The notes under the pieces were generated by a model. It made no database searches. It saw only the letters and a list, made by a program, of their open reading frames with translations, and was not told where the DNA came from. The translations under genes and the position numbers were made by a program. Below, in pieces: positions 14,101 to 29,176 of a stretch of DNA of 64,000 nucleotides (within the stretch, counting starts at the first letter, position 1; each line of letters begins with the position of its first letter). The stretch covers positions 124,001 through 188,000 of the forward strand of contig CAUVYP010001204.1 in NCBI GenBank assembly GCA_963556195.1, in the 5' to 3' direction. Source of the stretch: Sepiola atlantica. Its lineage: Eukaryota > Mollusca > Cephalopoda > Sepiida > Sepiolidae.

Positions 14101-17100
14101 TTGTTTAAAATCGGATTCTAAAGCATTGTAAGTAGATGACTTTATAACAGTTGCGAATTCTAAAGGTTTGAAAATAGATGATCATGTTTAAAGTCGCATT
14201 CTAAAGCTTTGTATATCGATGACTTTGTTCAAGTTGCGGATTCTTAAGGTTTGAAAATAGCTGATATCGTTTAAAGTCGGTATCTTAATCATTGTAAATA
14301 GATGACTTTGTTCAAGTTGCGGATTCTTAAAGGTTTGAAAATAGATGATATCGTTTAAAGTCGGATTCTAAAGCATTGTAAATAGACGACTTTGTTCAAG
14401 TTGCCGACTCTTAAGGTTTGAAAGAGATTATATCGTTTAAAGTCGGATTCTAAACAATTGTAAATAGATGACTTTGTTCAAGTTGCGGATTGGTAAGGTT
14501 TGAAAATAAATTATATCGTTTAAAGTCGGATTCCAAAGCATTGTAAATAGATGACTTTGTTCAGGTTTCCGATTGTTAAGGTTTAAAATAGATGATATCG
14601 TTTTAAGGTTTGCAAATAGATTATATTGTTTAAAGTACGATTCTAAAGCATTGTAAGTAGATGACTTTATTACATTTGCGGATTCTTTAGGTTTGAAAAT
14701 TGATGATAATGTTTTAAGTTGCATTCTAAAGCATTGTAAATAGATGACTTTGTTCAGGTTTCCGATTGTTAAGGTTTAAAAATAGATGATATCGTTTAAA
14801 GTCGGATACTAAAGCATTGTAAATAGATGACTTTGTTTAGGTTGCGGATTCTTAATGTTTGAAAATAGATGATATCGTTTATAGTCGGATTCTAAAGCAT
14901 TGTAAATAGATGACTTTGTTCATGTTGCCGATTCTTCAGGTTTGAAAATAGATGATATTGTTTAAAGTCGGATTCTAAAGCATTGTAAATAGATGAATTT
15001 GTTCAAGTTGCCGATTTTTAATGTTTGAAAATAGATGATGTCGTTTAAAGTCGGATTCTAAAGCATTGTAAATGGATGACTTTGTTCAAGTTGCGGATTC
15101 TTAAGGTTTGAAAATAGATGATATCGTTTAAAGTCGGATTCTAAAGCATTGTAAATAGATGTCTTTGTTCAATTTCGGATTCTTAATGTTTGAACATAGA
15201 CGATATCGTTTAAAGTCAGATTCTAAAGCATTGTAAGTAGATGAATTTGTGCAAGTGGCGGACCTTTAAGGTTTGAAAATAGATGATATCGTTTCAAGTA
15301 CGATTCTAAAGCATTGTAAATAGATTACTTTGTTCAAGTTGCGGATACTTTATGTTTGAAAATAGATGATATCGTTTAAAGTCGGATTCTAAAGCATTAT
15401 AAATAGATGACTTCGTTAAAGTTGCGGATTCTTAAGGTTTGAATATAGATGATACCGTTTAAAGTCGGATTCTAAAGCATTGTAAATAGATGACTTTGTT
15501 CATGTGGCGGACTCTTAAAGTTTGAAAATTGATGATAGTGTTTAAAGTACGATTCTAAAGCATTGTAAGTAGATTACTTGATAACAGTTGCGGATTCTTT
15601 AGGTTTGAAAATAGATGATAATGTTTAAAGTCGCATTCTAAAGCATTGTACATAGATGAATTGTTCCAGTTGCGAATTCTTCAGGTTTTAAAATAGATAA
15701 TATCGTTTAAAGTCGGATTCTAAAGCATTGTAAATTGTTCAAGTTGCGGATTCTTAAGGTTTGAAAATAGCTGATATCGTTTATAGTCTGATTCTAAAGT
15801 ATTGTAAGTAGATGACTTTGTTCAAGTAGCCGATTCTTAATGTTTGAAAATAGATTTTATCGTTTAAAGTCGGATTCTAAAACATTGTAAATAGATTACT
15901 TTGTTCAAGTTGCAGACTCTTAAGGTTTGAAAATGAATGATATCGTTTCAAATCGGATTCTAAAGCATTTTAAATAGATGACTTTGTTCCAGTTGCCGAT
16001 TCTTAAGGTGTGAAAATAGATGTTATCGTTTAAAGTGGGATTCTAAAGCATTGTAAATAGATGACTTTGTTCAAGTTGCGGACTGCTAAGGTTTGAAAAT
16101 AGATGATATCGTTTAAAGTCGGATTCAAAAGCATTGTAAATAGATGACTTTGTTCAAGTTGGTGGATTCTTAGGGTTTGAAAATAGATGATATCGTTTAA
16201 GTCGGATACTAAAGCATTGTAAATAGATGACTTTGTTCAAGTTGCAGACTCTTAATGTTTTAAAATAGATGATATCGTTTAAAATCGGATTCTAAAGCAT
16301 TGTAAATAGATGACTTTGTTCAAGTTGCGGATTCTTAAGGTTTGAAAATAGATTATATCGTTTAAAGTCGGATTCTAAAGCATTGTAAATAGATGACTTT
16401 TTTCAAGTTGCGGATTCTTAAGGTTTAAAAATAGATGATATCGTATATAGTCGGATTCTAAAGCATTGTAAGTAGATGACTTTGTACAAGTCGCCGATTC
16501 TTAATTTTTGAAAATAGATGATAATGTTTAAAGTTTGATTCTAAAGCATTGTAAATAGATGACTTTGTTCAAGTTGCAGACTCTTAAGGTTTGAAAATAG
16601 ATGATAGCTTTTCAAATCCGATTCTAAAGCATTTTAAATAGATGACTTTGTTCAAGTTGCCGATTCTAAAGGTGTGAAAATAGATGTGATCGTTTAAAGT
16701 CGGATTCTAAAGCATTGTAAATAGATGACTTTGTTCAAGTTGGTGGATTCTTAGGGTTTGAAAATAGATGATATCGTTTAAAGTCGGATTCTAAAGCATT
16801 GTAAATAGATGACTTTGTTCAAATTGCGGATTCTTAGGGTTGGAAAATAGATTATATCGTTTTAAGTCGGATTCTAAAGCATTGTAAATAGATACTTTGT
16901 TCAAGTTGCGGACTCTTAAGGTTTGAAAATAGATGATATCGTTTAAAGTTCGATTCTTAAGCATTGTAAATAGATGACTTTTTTCAAGTTTCCGATTCTT
17001 AAGGATTGAAAATAGATGATATCGTTTAAAGTCGGATTCTAAAGCATTGTAAATAGATGACTTTGTTCAAGTTGAGAGTTGTTTAGGTTTAAAAGTAGAT

Positions 17101-18980
17101 GATATCGTTTAATGTCGGATACTAAAGCATTGTAAATAGATGACTTTGTTTAAGTTGCGGATTCTTAATGTTTGAAAATAGATTATATCGTTTAAAGTCG
17201 GATTCTAAAGCATTGTAAATAGATGAATTTGTTTAAGTTGCGGATTCTTAATGTTTGAAAATAGATGATATCGTTTAAGTCGGATTATAAAGCATTGTAA
17301 ATAGATGACGTTGTTCAAGTTGCGGATACTTTGTGTTTGAAAATAGATGATATCGTGTAAAGTCGGATTCTAAAGCATTGTAAATAGATGACTTTGTTCC
17401 AGTTTCGGATTCTTAAGGTTTGAAAATAGATGATTTCGTTTAAAGTCGGATTCTAAAGCATTGTAAATAGATGACTTTTTTCAAGTTGCCGATTCTTAAA
17501 GTTTGAACAAAGATTATATCGTGTAAAGTCGGATTCTAAAGCATTGTAAATAGATGACTTTGTTTAAGTTGCGGATTCTTAAGGTTTAAAAATAGATGAT
17601 ATCGTTTATAGTCGGATTCTAAAGCATTGTAAGTAGATGACTTTGTTCAAGTTGCCGATTCTTAATGTTTGAAAATAGATGATATCGTTTAAAGTCGGAT
17701 TCTAAAGCATTATAAATAGATGACTTTGTTCAAGTTGCAGACTCTTAAGGTTTGAAAATAGATGATATCGTTTCAAATCGGATTCTAAAGCATTTTAAAT
17801 AGATGACTTTGTTCAAGTTGCCGATTCTTAAGGTGTGAAAATAGATGTTATCGTTTAAAGTCGGATTCTAAAGCATTGTAAATAGATGACTTTGTTCAAG
17901 TTGCGGATTCTTAGGGTTTGAAAATAGATTATATCGTTTGAAGTCGGATTCTAAAGCATTGTAAATAGATGACTTTGTTCAAGTTGCGGACTCTTAAGGT
18001 TTGAAAACAGATGATATCGTTTTAAGTTCGATTCTAAAGCATTGTAAATAGATGACTTTTTTCAAGTTGCCGATTCTTAAGGATTGAAAATTGAGCATAT
18101 CGTTTTAAGTCGGATACTAAATCATTGTAAATAGATGACTTTGTTCAAGTTGCGAGTGTTTAAGGTGTAAAAGTAGATGATATCGTTTAATGTCGGATAC
18201 TAAAGCATTGTAAATAGATGAATTTGTTCAAGTTGCGGATTCTTAATTTTTGAAAATAGATGATATTGTTTAAAGTCGGATTCTAAAGCATTGTAAATAG
18301 ATGAATTTGTTTAAGTTACGGATTCTTAATGCTTGAAAATAGATGATATCCTTTAAAGTTTAATTCTAAAGCATTTTAAATAGATGACTTTGTTCAAGTT
18401 GCGGATTCTTAATGTTTGAAAATCGATGATATCGTTTAAAGTCGGATTCTTAAGCATTGTAAGCTTTGACTTTGTTCAAGTTGCGGATTGTTGATGTTTG
18501 AAAATAGATGATATCGTTTAAAGTCGGATTATAAAGCATTGTAAATAGATGACTTTGTTAGAGTTGCGGATCCTTAATGTTTTAAAAACGATGATATCGT
18601 TTAAGTCGGATTATAAAGCATTGTAAATAGATGATTTTGTTCAAGTTGCGGATACTTAATGTTTGAAAATAGAAGATATCGTTTAAAGTCAGACTCTAAA
18701 GCATTGTAAATAGATTACTTTGTTCTAGTTTCGGATTCTTAAGTTTTGAAAATAGATGATTTCGTTCAAAGTCGGATTCTAAAGCATTGTAAATTGATGA
18801 CTTTGTTCAAGTTCCCGATTCTTAAAGTTTTAAAATAGATTATATCGTTAAAGTCGAATTCTAAATCATTGTAAATAGATGACTTTGTTCAAGTTGCGGA
18901 TTCTTAAGATTTGAAAATAGAGGATATCGTTTAAAGTCAGATTCTAAAGCATTGTAAATAGATGACTTTGTTCAAGTTGC

Positions 18981-21716
18981 GGACTCTTAAGGTTTAAAAA
19001 TAGATGATATCGTTTCAAGTCGGATTCTAAAGCATTGTAAATAGATGACTTTGTTCAAGTTTCGAGTTGTTAAGGTTTTAAAATAGATGATATCGTTTAA
19101 TGTCGGATACTAAAGCATTGTAAATAGATGATTTTGTTTAAGTTGCGGATTTTTAAGGTTTTAAAATAGATGATATCGTTTAAAGTCGGATTCTAAAGCA
19201 CAGTAAATAGATAACTTTGTTCACGTTGTCGATTCTTAAGGTTTGAAAATAGATGATGTCGTTTAATATCGGATGCTAAAGCATTTTAAATAGATGACTT
19301 TGTTCAAGTTGCCGATTCTTAAGGTTTGAAAATAAATGATGTTGTTTTAAGTCAGATTCTAAAGCATTGCAAATAGATGACTTTGTTCAAGTTGCCGATT
19401 TTTAAGGTTTCAAAATAGATGATATCGTTTAAAGTCGGATTCCAAAGCATTGTAAATAGATGACTTTGTTCAAGTTGCGGATTCTTAAGGTTTGAAAATA
19501 GATGATATCTATTAAAGTATGATTCGTAAGCATTGTAAATAGATGACTTTATCAAGTTACGGATTCTATAGGTTTGAAAACAAATGATATCGTTTAAAGT
19601 CGGATTCTAAAGCATTGTAAATAGATTACTTTGTTCAAGTTCTCGATTCTTGAGAGTTGAAAATAGATGGTTATGTTTAAAGTCGTATTCTAAAGAATTG
19701 TAAATAGATGGTTTAGTTCAAGTTGCCGCTTCTTAAGGTTGGAAAATAGATGATATCGTTTATAATCAAATTCTAAAGCATTGTAAATAGATGACTTTGT
19801 ACAAGTCGCCGATTCTTAATTTTTGAAAAAAGATGATATCGTGTAAAGTCGGATTCTAAAGCATTGTAAATAGATGACTTTGTTCAAGTTACTGATTCTG
19901 GAGGTTTGATAATAGATGATATTGTTTAAAGTCACATTCTAAGGCATTGTAAATAGATGACTTTGTTCATGTTGAGGATTCTAAAGGTGTGTACATAGAT
20001 GATATCGTTTAAAGTCGGATTCTAAAGAATTGTAAATCGATGACTTTGTTCAAGTAGCTGATTCTTAATGTTCGAAAATCGATGATATCGTTTAAAGTCG
20101 GATTTTAAAGCATTGTAAATAGATGACTTTGTTAAGGTTGCGGATTCTTAAGGTTTGAAGATAGATGATATTCTTAAAAGTCGGATTCTAAAGCAGTGTA
20201 AAAAGATGACTTTGTTCAAGTAACCGATAGGTGAGGTTTGAAAATTGATGATATCGTTTAAAGTCGGATTGTAAAGCAATGTACATAGATGACTGTGTTC
20301 AAGTTGCCGATTCTAAAGCTTTGATAATAGAGAATATCGTTTAAAGTCGGATTCTAAAGCATTGTAAATAGATGACTTTGTTCGAGTTCTCGATTAAAAG
20401 GGTTTTAAAATAGATGATATCGTTTAAAGTCGGATTCTAAAGCATTGTAAATACATGACTTCGTTCCAGTTGCAGATTCTAAAGCTTTGAGAATAGACGA
20501 TATCGGTAAAAGTCGGATTCTAGAGCATTGTAAATAGATTACTTCGTTCAACTTGCCGATTCTTAAGGTTTGAAAGTAGATTATATCGTTTAAAGTCGTA
20601 TTCTAAAGCATTGTAAATAGATGACTTTGTTTATTTTGCCGATTCGTAAGGTTTTAAAATAGATGATATCGTTAAAATCGGATTATAAAGCATTGTAAAT
20701 AGATGACTTAGTTCAAGTTGCAGATTCTTAAGGTTTGAAAATAGATGATATCGTTTAAAGTCGGATTCTAAAGCATAGTAAATAGATGACTTTGTTCAAG
20801 TTGCCGATTCTTAAGATTTAAAAATAGATGATATCGTTTTAAGTTGGATTCTAAAGCATTGTAAATAGATGACTTTTTTAAGTTGCGGATACTTAATATT
20901 TGAAAATAGATGATATCATTGAAATTCGGATTCTACAGCATTGTAAATAGATGACTTTGTTCAAGTTGCGGATTCTGAATGTTTGAAAATTGATAGTATC
21001 GTTTAAAATCGGATGCTAAAGCATTGTAAATAGATGACTTTGTTCAAGTTGCGGTTTCTTAAGGTTTAAAAATAGATGATATCGTTCAAAATCGGATTCT
21101 AAAGCATTGTAAATAGATGACTTTGTTCAAGTTGCGAATTGTTAAGGTTTGAAAATAGATGATATTGGTTTAAGTCGGATTCTAAAGCATTGTAAATAGA
21201 TGACTTTGTTCAAGTTGCCGATTCTTAAGGTTTGAAAATAGATGATATCGTTTAAATTCGGATTCTAAAGCATTGTAAGTAGATGACTTTGTTAAAGTTG
21301 GCGATTCTTAATGTTTGAAAATAGATGATATTGTATAAAGTCGGATTAAAAATCATTGTAAATAGATGACTTTGTTCAAGTTTCCGATTCTTATGGTTAG
21401 AAATAAGATGATATCAGTGAAAGTCGGATTCTAAAGCATTGTAAATAGATGACTTTGTTCAAGTTGCGGATTCTAAAGCTTTGAAATTCGATGATATTGT
21501 TTAAAGTCGGATTCTAAAGCATTGTAAATTGATGACTTTGTTCAAGTTGCCGATTCTTTAGGTTTGAAAATAGATGATATCGTTTAAAGTCGGATTCTAA
21601 AGCAATGTAAATAGGTGACTTTGTTCAAGTTGCTGATTCTTAAGGTAAAAAAATAGATGATACCGTTTAAAGTCGGATTCTAAAGCATTGTAAATAGATG
21701 ACTTTGTTCAAGTTGC
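18981..21716. repeat. 33-monomer tandem duplication, copy 1 (2736 bp)
   Basis: GGACTCTTAAGGTTTAAAAA at 18981 recurs at 21717 (offset 2736 bp, 33 monomers minus 3 bp), followed by the same order of variant monomers: CGAGTTGTTAAGG, AAAGCACAGTAAATAG, TATCTATTAAAGTATG, CTTGAGAGTTGAAA, ACCGATAGGTGAGG. Confidence 0.82.
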
Positions 21717-24430
21717 GGACTCTTAAGGTTTAAAAATAGATGATATCGTTTCAAGTCGGATTCTAAAGCATTGTAAATAGATGACTTTGTTCAAGTTTCG
21801 AGTTGTTAAGGTTTTAAAATAGATGATATCGTTTAATGTCGGATACTAAAGCATTGTAAATAGATGATTTTGTTTAAGTTGCGGATTTTTAAGGTTTTAA
21901 AATAGATGATATCGTTTAAAGTCGGATTCTAAAGCACAGTAAATAGATAACTTTGTTCACGTTGTCGATTCTTAAGGTTTGAAAATAGATGATATCGCTT
22001 AAAGTCGGATTCTAAAGCATTGTAAATGGATGACATTGTTCAAGTTGCGGATTCTTAAGGTTTGAACATAGATGATATCGTTTAAAGTCGGATGCTAAAG
22101 CATTTTAAATAGATGACTTTGTTCAAGTTGCCGATTCTTAAGGTTTGAAAATAAATGATGTTGTTTAAAGTCAGATTCTAAAGCATTGCAAATAGATGAC
22201 TTTGTTCAAGTTGCCGATTTTGAAGGTTTCAAAATAGATGATATCGTTTAAAGTCGGATTCCAAAGCATTGTAAATAGATGACTTTGTTCAAGTTGATGA
22301 TTCTTAAGGTTTGAAAATAGATGATATCTATTAAAGTATGATTCGTAAGCATTGTAAATAGATGACTTTATCAAGTTACGGATTCTATAGGTTTGAAAAT
22401 AAATGATATCGTTTAAAGTCGGATTCTAAAGCATTGTAAATAGATTACTTTGTTCAAGTTCTCGATTCTTGAGAGTTAAAAATAGATGGTAATGTTTAAA
22501 CTCGTATTCTAAAGAATTGTAAATAGATGGTTTAGTTCAAGTTGCCGCTTCTTAAGTGTGGAAAATAGATGATATCGTTTATAATCAAATTCTAAAGCAT
22601 TGTAAATAGATGACTTTGTACAAGTCGCCGATTCTTAATTTTTGAAAATAGATGATATCGTGTAAAGTCGGATTCTAAAGCATTGTAAATAGATGACTTT
22701 GTTCAAGTTACTGATTCTGGAGGTTTGATAATAGATGATATTGTTTAAAGTCACATTCTAAAGCTTTGTAAATAGATGACTTCGTTCAAGTTACTGATTC
22801 TTAAGGTTTGAAAATAGATGATATCGTTTAAAGTCGGATTCTAAAGCATTGTAAATAGATGACTTTGTTCATGTTGAGGATTCTAAAGGTGTGTACATAG
22901 ATGATATCGTTTAAAGTCGGATTCGAAAGAATTGTAAATCGATGACTTTGTTCAAGTAGCTGATTCTTAATGTTCGAAAATCGATGATATCGTTTAAAGT
23001 CGGATTCTTAAGCATTGTGAATAGATGACTTTGTTAAGGTTGCGGATTCTTAAGGTTTGAAGATAGATGATATTCTTTAAAGTCGGATTCTAAAGCAGTG
23101 TAAAAAGATGACTTTGTTCAAGTAACCGATAGGTGAGGTTTGAAAATTGATGATATCGTTTAAAGTCGGATTGTAAAGCAATGTACATAGATGACTGTGT
23201 TCAAGTTGCCGATTCTAAAGCTTTGATAATAGAGAATATCGTTTAAAGTCGGATTCTAAAGCATTGTAAATAGATGACTTTGTTCGAGTTCTCGATTAAA
23301 AGGGTTTTAAAATAGATGATATCGTTTAAAGTCGGATTCTAAAGCATTGTAAATACATGACTTCGTTCCAGTTGCAGATTCTAAAGCTTTGAGAATAGAC
23401 GATATAGTTAAAAGTCGTATTCTAGAGCATTGTAAATAGATTACTTCGTTCAACTTGCCGATTCTTAAGGTTTGAAAATAGATGATATCGTTTAAAGTCG
23501 GATTCTAAAGCATTGTAAATAGATGACTTTGTTCAAGTTGCCGATTCTTAAGATTTAAAAATAGATGATATCGTTTTAAGTTGGATTCTAAAGCATTGTA
23601 AATAGATGACTTTTTTAAGTTGCGGATACCTAATATTTGAAAATAGATGATATCATTGAAAGTCGGATTCTAAAGCATTGTAAATAGATGACTTTGTTAA
23701 AGTTGCGGATTCTGAATGTTTGAAAATTGATAGTATCGTTTAAAATCGGATGCTAAAGCATTGTAAATAGATGACTTTGTTCAAGTTGCGGATTCTTAAG
23801 GTTTAAAAATAGATGATATCGTTCAAAATCGGATTCTAAAGCATTGTAAATAGATGACTTTGTTCAAGTTGCGAATTGTTAAGGTTTGAAAATAGATGAT
23901 ATTGGTTGAAGTCGGATTCTAAAGCATTGTAAATAGATGACTTTGTTCAAGTTGCCGATTCTTAAGGTTTGAAAATAGATGATATCGTTTAAATTCGGAT
24001 TCTAAAGCATTGTAAGTAGATGACTTTGTTAAAGTTGGCGATTCTTAATGTTTGAAAATAGATGATATTGTATGAAGTCGGGTTCAAAATCATTGTAAAT
24101 AGATGACTTTGTTCAAGTTTCCGATTCTTATGGTTAGAAATAAGATGATATCAGTGAAAGTCGGATTCTAAAGCATTGTAAATAGATGACTTTGTTCAAG
24201 TTGCGGATTCTAAAGCTTTGAAATTCGATGATAATGTTTAAAGTCGGATTCTAAAGCATTGTAAATTGATGACTTTGTTCAAGTTGCCGATTCTTTAGGT
24301 TTGAAAATAGATGATATCGTTTAAAGTCGGATTCTAAAGCAATGTAAATAGGTGACTTTGTTCAAGTTGCTGATTCTTAAGGTAAAAAAATAGATGATAC
24401 CGTTTAAAGTCGGATTCTAAAGCATTGTAA
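21717..24430. repeat. 33-monomer tandem duplication, copy 2
   Basis: Second copy of the 18981-21716 unit. One extra monomer (about 21990-22070, with AAATGGATGACATTG) shifts the offset from 2736 to 2819 bp for the following stretch, and a monomer block present near 20580-20750 is shortened here. A further partial copy of the TATCTATTAAAG monomers begins near 24486. Boundaries are approximate at the right end. Confidence 0.78.
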
Positions 24431-27400
24431 TAGATCACTTTGTTCAAGTTGCGGATTCTTAATGTTTGAAAATAGATGATATCGTTTAAAGTCGGATGCT
24501 AAAGCATTTTAAATAGATGACTTTGTTCAAGTTGCCGATTTTTAAGGTTTCAAAATAGATGATATCGTTTAAAGTCGGATTCCAAAGCATTGTAAATAGA
24601 TGACTTTGTTCAAGTTGCGGATTCTTAAGGTTTGAAAATAGATGATATCTATTAAAGTATGATTCGTAAGCATTGTAAATAGATGACTTTATCAAGTTAC
24701 GGATTCTATAGGTTTGAAAATAAATGATATCGTTTAAAGTCTGATTCTAAAGCATTGTAAATAGATTACTTTGTTCAAGTTCTCGATTCTTGAGAGTTGA
24801 AAATAGATGATATCGTTTAAAGTCGGATTCCAAAGCATTGTAAATAGATGACTTTGTTCAAGTTGCGGATTCTTAAGGTTTGAAAATAGATGATATCTAT
24901 TAAAGTTTGATTCCAAAGCATTGTAAATAGATGACTTTGTTCAAGTTGCGGATTCTAAAGGTTTAAAAATAGATAATATCGTTTAAAGTCGGATTTTAAA
25001 GCATTGTAAATAGATACCCTGTTCAAGTTGCGGTGTCTGAAGTTTTGAGAATAGATAATATTGTTTTAAGTCGCATTCTAAAGCATTTTACACAGATGAC
25101 TTTGTTCAAGTTGCCGATTCTTAAGGTTTGAAAACAGATGATAATGTTTGAAGTCCCCTTCTAAAGCATTGTAAATAGATGACTTGGTTCAAGTTGCCCA
25201 TTCTTAAGGTTTTAAAAAAGATGATATTGTTCAAAGTCGGATCCTAAAGCATTGTAAGTAGATGACTTTATTACAGTTGCGGATTCTTAAGGTTTGAAAA
25301 TAGATGATAATGTTTAAAATCGCATTCTAAAGCATTGTAAATAGATGACTTTGTTAAGTTGCGGATTATAAAGGTTTCAAAATAGTTGATGTCGTTTAAA
25401 GTCGGATGCTAAAGCATTGTAAATAGATGACTTTGTTCAAGTTGCCGATTATGTAGGTTTGAAAATAAATCATATTGTTTAAAGTACGATTCTAAAGCAT
25501 TGTAAGTAGATGACTTTATTACAGTTGCAGATTCTTTAGGTTTGAAAATAGATGATAATGTTTAAAGTCGCATTCTAAAGCATTGTAAATAGATGCTTTT
25601 GTTCAAGTTGCGGATTCTTAAAGTTGGAAAATAGATGATATCGTTTAAAGTCGTATTCTAAAGCATTGTAAATAGATGACTTTGTTACAGTTGCGGACTC
25701 TTAAGGTTTGGAAATAGAGGATATCGTTTAAAATCGGATTCTAAAGCATTGTAAATAGATGACTTTGTTCAAGTTGCGAATTGTTAAGGTTTGAAAATAG
25801 ATGATATCGGTTGAAGTCGGATTCTAAAGCATTGTAAATAGATGACTTTGTTCAAGTTGCCGATTCTTAAGGTTTGAAAATAGATGATATCGTTTAAATT
25901 CGGATTCTAAAGCATTGTAAGTAGATTACTTTGTTAAAGTTGCGGATTCTAAAGCTTTGAAATTCGATGATATTGTTTAAAGTCGGATTCTAAAGCATTG
26001 TAAATTGATGACTTTGTTCAAGTTGCCGATTCTTAAGGTTTGAAAATAGATGATATCGTTTAAAGTCGGATTCTAAAGCAATGTAAATAGGTGACTTTGT
26101 TCAAGTTGCTGATTCTTAAGGTAAAAAAATAGATGATATAGTTGAAAGTCGGATTCTAAAGCTATGTAAACAGATGACTTTGTTCAAGTTGCCGATTCTT
26201 AAGGTTTGAAAATTGATTATATTGTTTAAAGTCTGATTCTAAAGAATTGTAAATATATGGTTTTGTTTAAGTTGCCGGTTCTTTAGGTTGGAGAATAGAT
26301 TATATCGTTTAAAGTCGGATTCTAAAGCATTGTAAATAGATGACATTGTTACAGTTGCTGATTCTTGAGGTTCCAAAATAGATGATATCGTTTAAAGTCG
26401 GATTCTAAAGAATTTTAAATAGATGACTTTGTTCAAGTTTCCGATTCTTAAAGTTTAAACATAGCTGATATCGTTTAAAGTCGGATTTCAAAGCATTGTA
26501 AATAGATGACTGTGTTCAAGTTGCAGATTCTAAAGCTTTGAAAAAATATGATATCGTTTAAAGTCGGATTCTAAAGCATTGTAAATAGATGACTTTGTTC
26601 AAGTTACTGATTCTGGAGGTTTGAAAATAGATGATATCGTTTAAAGTCGGATTGTACAGCAATGTAAATAGATGACTGTGTTCAAGTCGCCGATCCTTAA
26701 AATTTAAAAACAGATGATATTATTTAAAGTCGCATTCTAAAGCAGTTTAAATAGATGACTTTGTCTAAGTTGCGGATTCTTAAGCTTTGAAAATAGAGGA
26801 TATAGTTTAGAGTCGGATTCTAAAGCATTGTAAATAGATGACTTTGTTCGAGTTCCCGATTAAAAGGATTTAAAAATAGATGATATCGTTTAAAGTTAGA
26901 TTCTAAAGCATTGTAAATATATGACTTAGTTTTAGTAGCGGATTCTTAAGCTTTGAGAATAGATAATATCGTTTAAAGTCGGATTCTAAAGCATTGTAAA
27001 TAGATAGCTTTGTTTATTTTGCCGATTCTTAAGCTTTGATAAAAGATGATATCGTTTAAAGTCAGATTCTATATCGTTGTAAGTAGATGACTTTGTTCAA
27101 GTTGCCGATTATTGAGGTTTGAAAATAGATGATATCGTTTAAAGTCGGATTCTAAAGCATTGTAAATAGATGCCTTAGTTTTAGTTGCCGATTCTTAAGG
27201 TTTGAAAATAGATGATATCGTTTAACGTCGGATCCTAAAGCATTGTAAATAGATGACTTTGTTCCAGTTTCGGATTCTCAAGGTTTGAAAATAGATGATT
27301 TAGTTAAAAGTCGGATTCTAAAGCATTGTAAATAGATGACTTTGTTCAAGTTGCCGATTCTTAAAGTTTTAAAATAGATTATATCGTTTAAAGTCGGATT

Positions 27401-27681
27401 CTAAAGCATTGTAAATAGATGACTTGGTGCAAGTTGCGGATTCTTAAGATTTGAAAATAGATGATATCGTTTAAAGTTCGATTCTAAAGCATTGTAAATA
27501 GATTACTTTGTTCAAGTTTCCGATTCTTAAGGTGTGAAAATAGATGTTATCGTTTAAAGTTCGATTCTAAAGCATTGTAAATAGATTACTTTGTTTTAGT
27601 TACGGACTGCTCAGGTTTGAAAATAGATGATATCCTTAAAAGTCGGATTCTAAAGCATTGTAAATAGATGACTTTGGTCAA

Positions 27682-29176
27682 GTCAGTGGATTGTTAGGGT
27701 TTGAAAATAGATGATATCGTTTTAAGTCGGATTCTAAAGCATTGTAAATAGATTACTTTGTGCAATTTGCGGATTCTTAGGGTTTGAAAATAGATTATAT
27801 CGTTTAAAGTCGGATTCTAAAGCATTGTACATAGATGACTTTGTTCAAGTTGCCAATTCTTAAAGTTCTAAAATAGATTATATCGTTTAAAGTCGGATTC
27901 TAAATCATTGTAAATAGATGACTTTGTTCATGTTGCGGATTCTTTAGATTTGAAAATAGATGATATCGTTTAAAGTCGGATTCTAAAGCATTGTAAATAG
28001 ATGACTTTGTTCAAGTTGCGGACTCTTTAGGTTTGAAAATAGATGATATCGTTTCAAGTCGGATTCTAAAGCAGTGTAAATAGATGACTTTGTTCAAGTT
28101 GAGAATTCTCATGGTTTGAAATTAGATGATATCGTTTAAAGTCGGATTCTAAAGCATTGGAAATAGATGACGTTGTTCAAGTTGCGGATTGTCAAGGTTT
28201 GAAAATAGATTATATCGCTTAAAGTCGCATTCTAAAGCCTTGTAAATAGATGACTTTGTTTAAGCTGCGGATTCTTAAGGTTTGAAAATAGATGATATCG
28301 CTTAAAGTCGGATTCTAAAGCATAGTAAATAGATAACTTTGTTCAAGTTGTCGATTCTTAAGGTTTGAAAATAGATGATATCGTTTAAAGTCGGATTCTA
28401 AAGCATTGTAAATAGATGACTTTGTTCAAGTTTCCGATTCTTAATGTTTGAAAATAGATGAGGTGGTTTAAAGTCGGATTCTAAAGCATTGTAAATGGAT
28501 GACTTTGTTCAAGTTCTCGATTCTTGAGAGTTGAAAATAGATCATAATGTTTGAAGTCGTATTCTAAAGAATTGTAAATAGATGGTGTAGTTCAAGTTGC
28601 CGCTTCTTAAGGTTTTAAAATAGATGATATCGTTTATAGTCAAATTCTAAAGCATTGTAAATAGATGGCTTTGTTTAAGTTGTCGATTCATAAGGTTTGA
28701 AAATAGATGATATCGTTTAAAGTCGGATTCTAAAGCATTGGACATAGGTGACTTTGTTCAAGTTACTGATTCTTTATGTTTGATAATAGATGATATTGTT
28801 TAATATCACATTCTAAAGCATTGTAAATAGATGACTTTGTTCAAGTTACTGATTCTTAAGGTTTGAAAATAGATGATATCGTTTAAAGTCGGATTCTAAA
28901 GCATTGTAAATAGATTACTTTGTTAATGTTTAGGATTCTAAAGGTGTCAACATAGATGATATCGTTTAAAGTCAGATTCTAAAGCATTGTAAATAGGTGA
29001 CTTTATCCAAGTTGCCGATGTTTGATGTTTGAAAATAAATGATATCGTTTCAAGTCGGATTCTAAAGCATTGTAAATAGATGACTTTGTTTAAGTTTCCG
29101 ATTCTTAAGGTGTGAAAATAGATGTTATCGTTTAAAGTCGGATTCTAAAGCATTGTAAATAGATGACTTTCGTCAA
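27682..29176. repeat. 18-monomer higher-order repeat unit (about 1495 bp)
   Basis: The rare variant AGTCAGTGGATTGTTAGGG at 27681 recurs at 29176, an interval of 1495 bp (18 monomers plus 1). The order that follows (GCCAATTCTTAAAGTTC, GAGAATTCTCATGG, GATTGTCAAGG) is the same in both copies. The second copy runs to about 29740. Confidence 0.75.
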
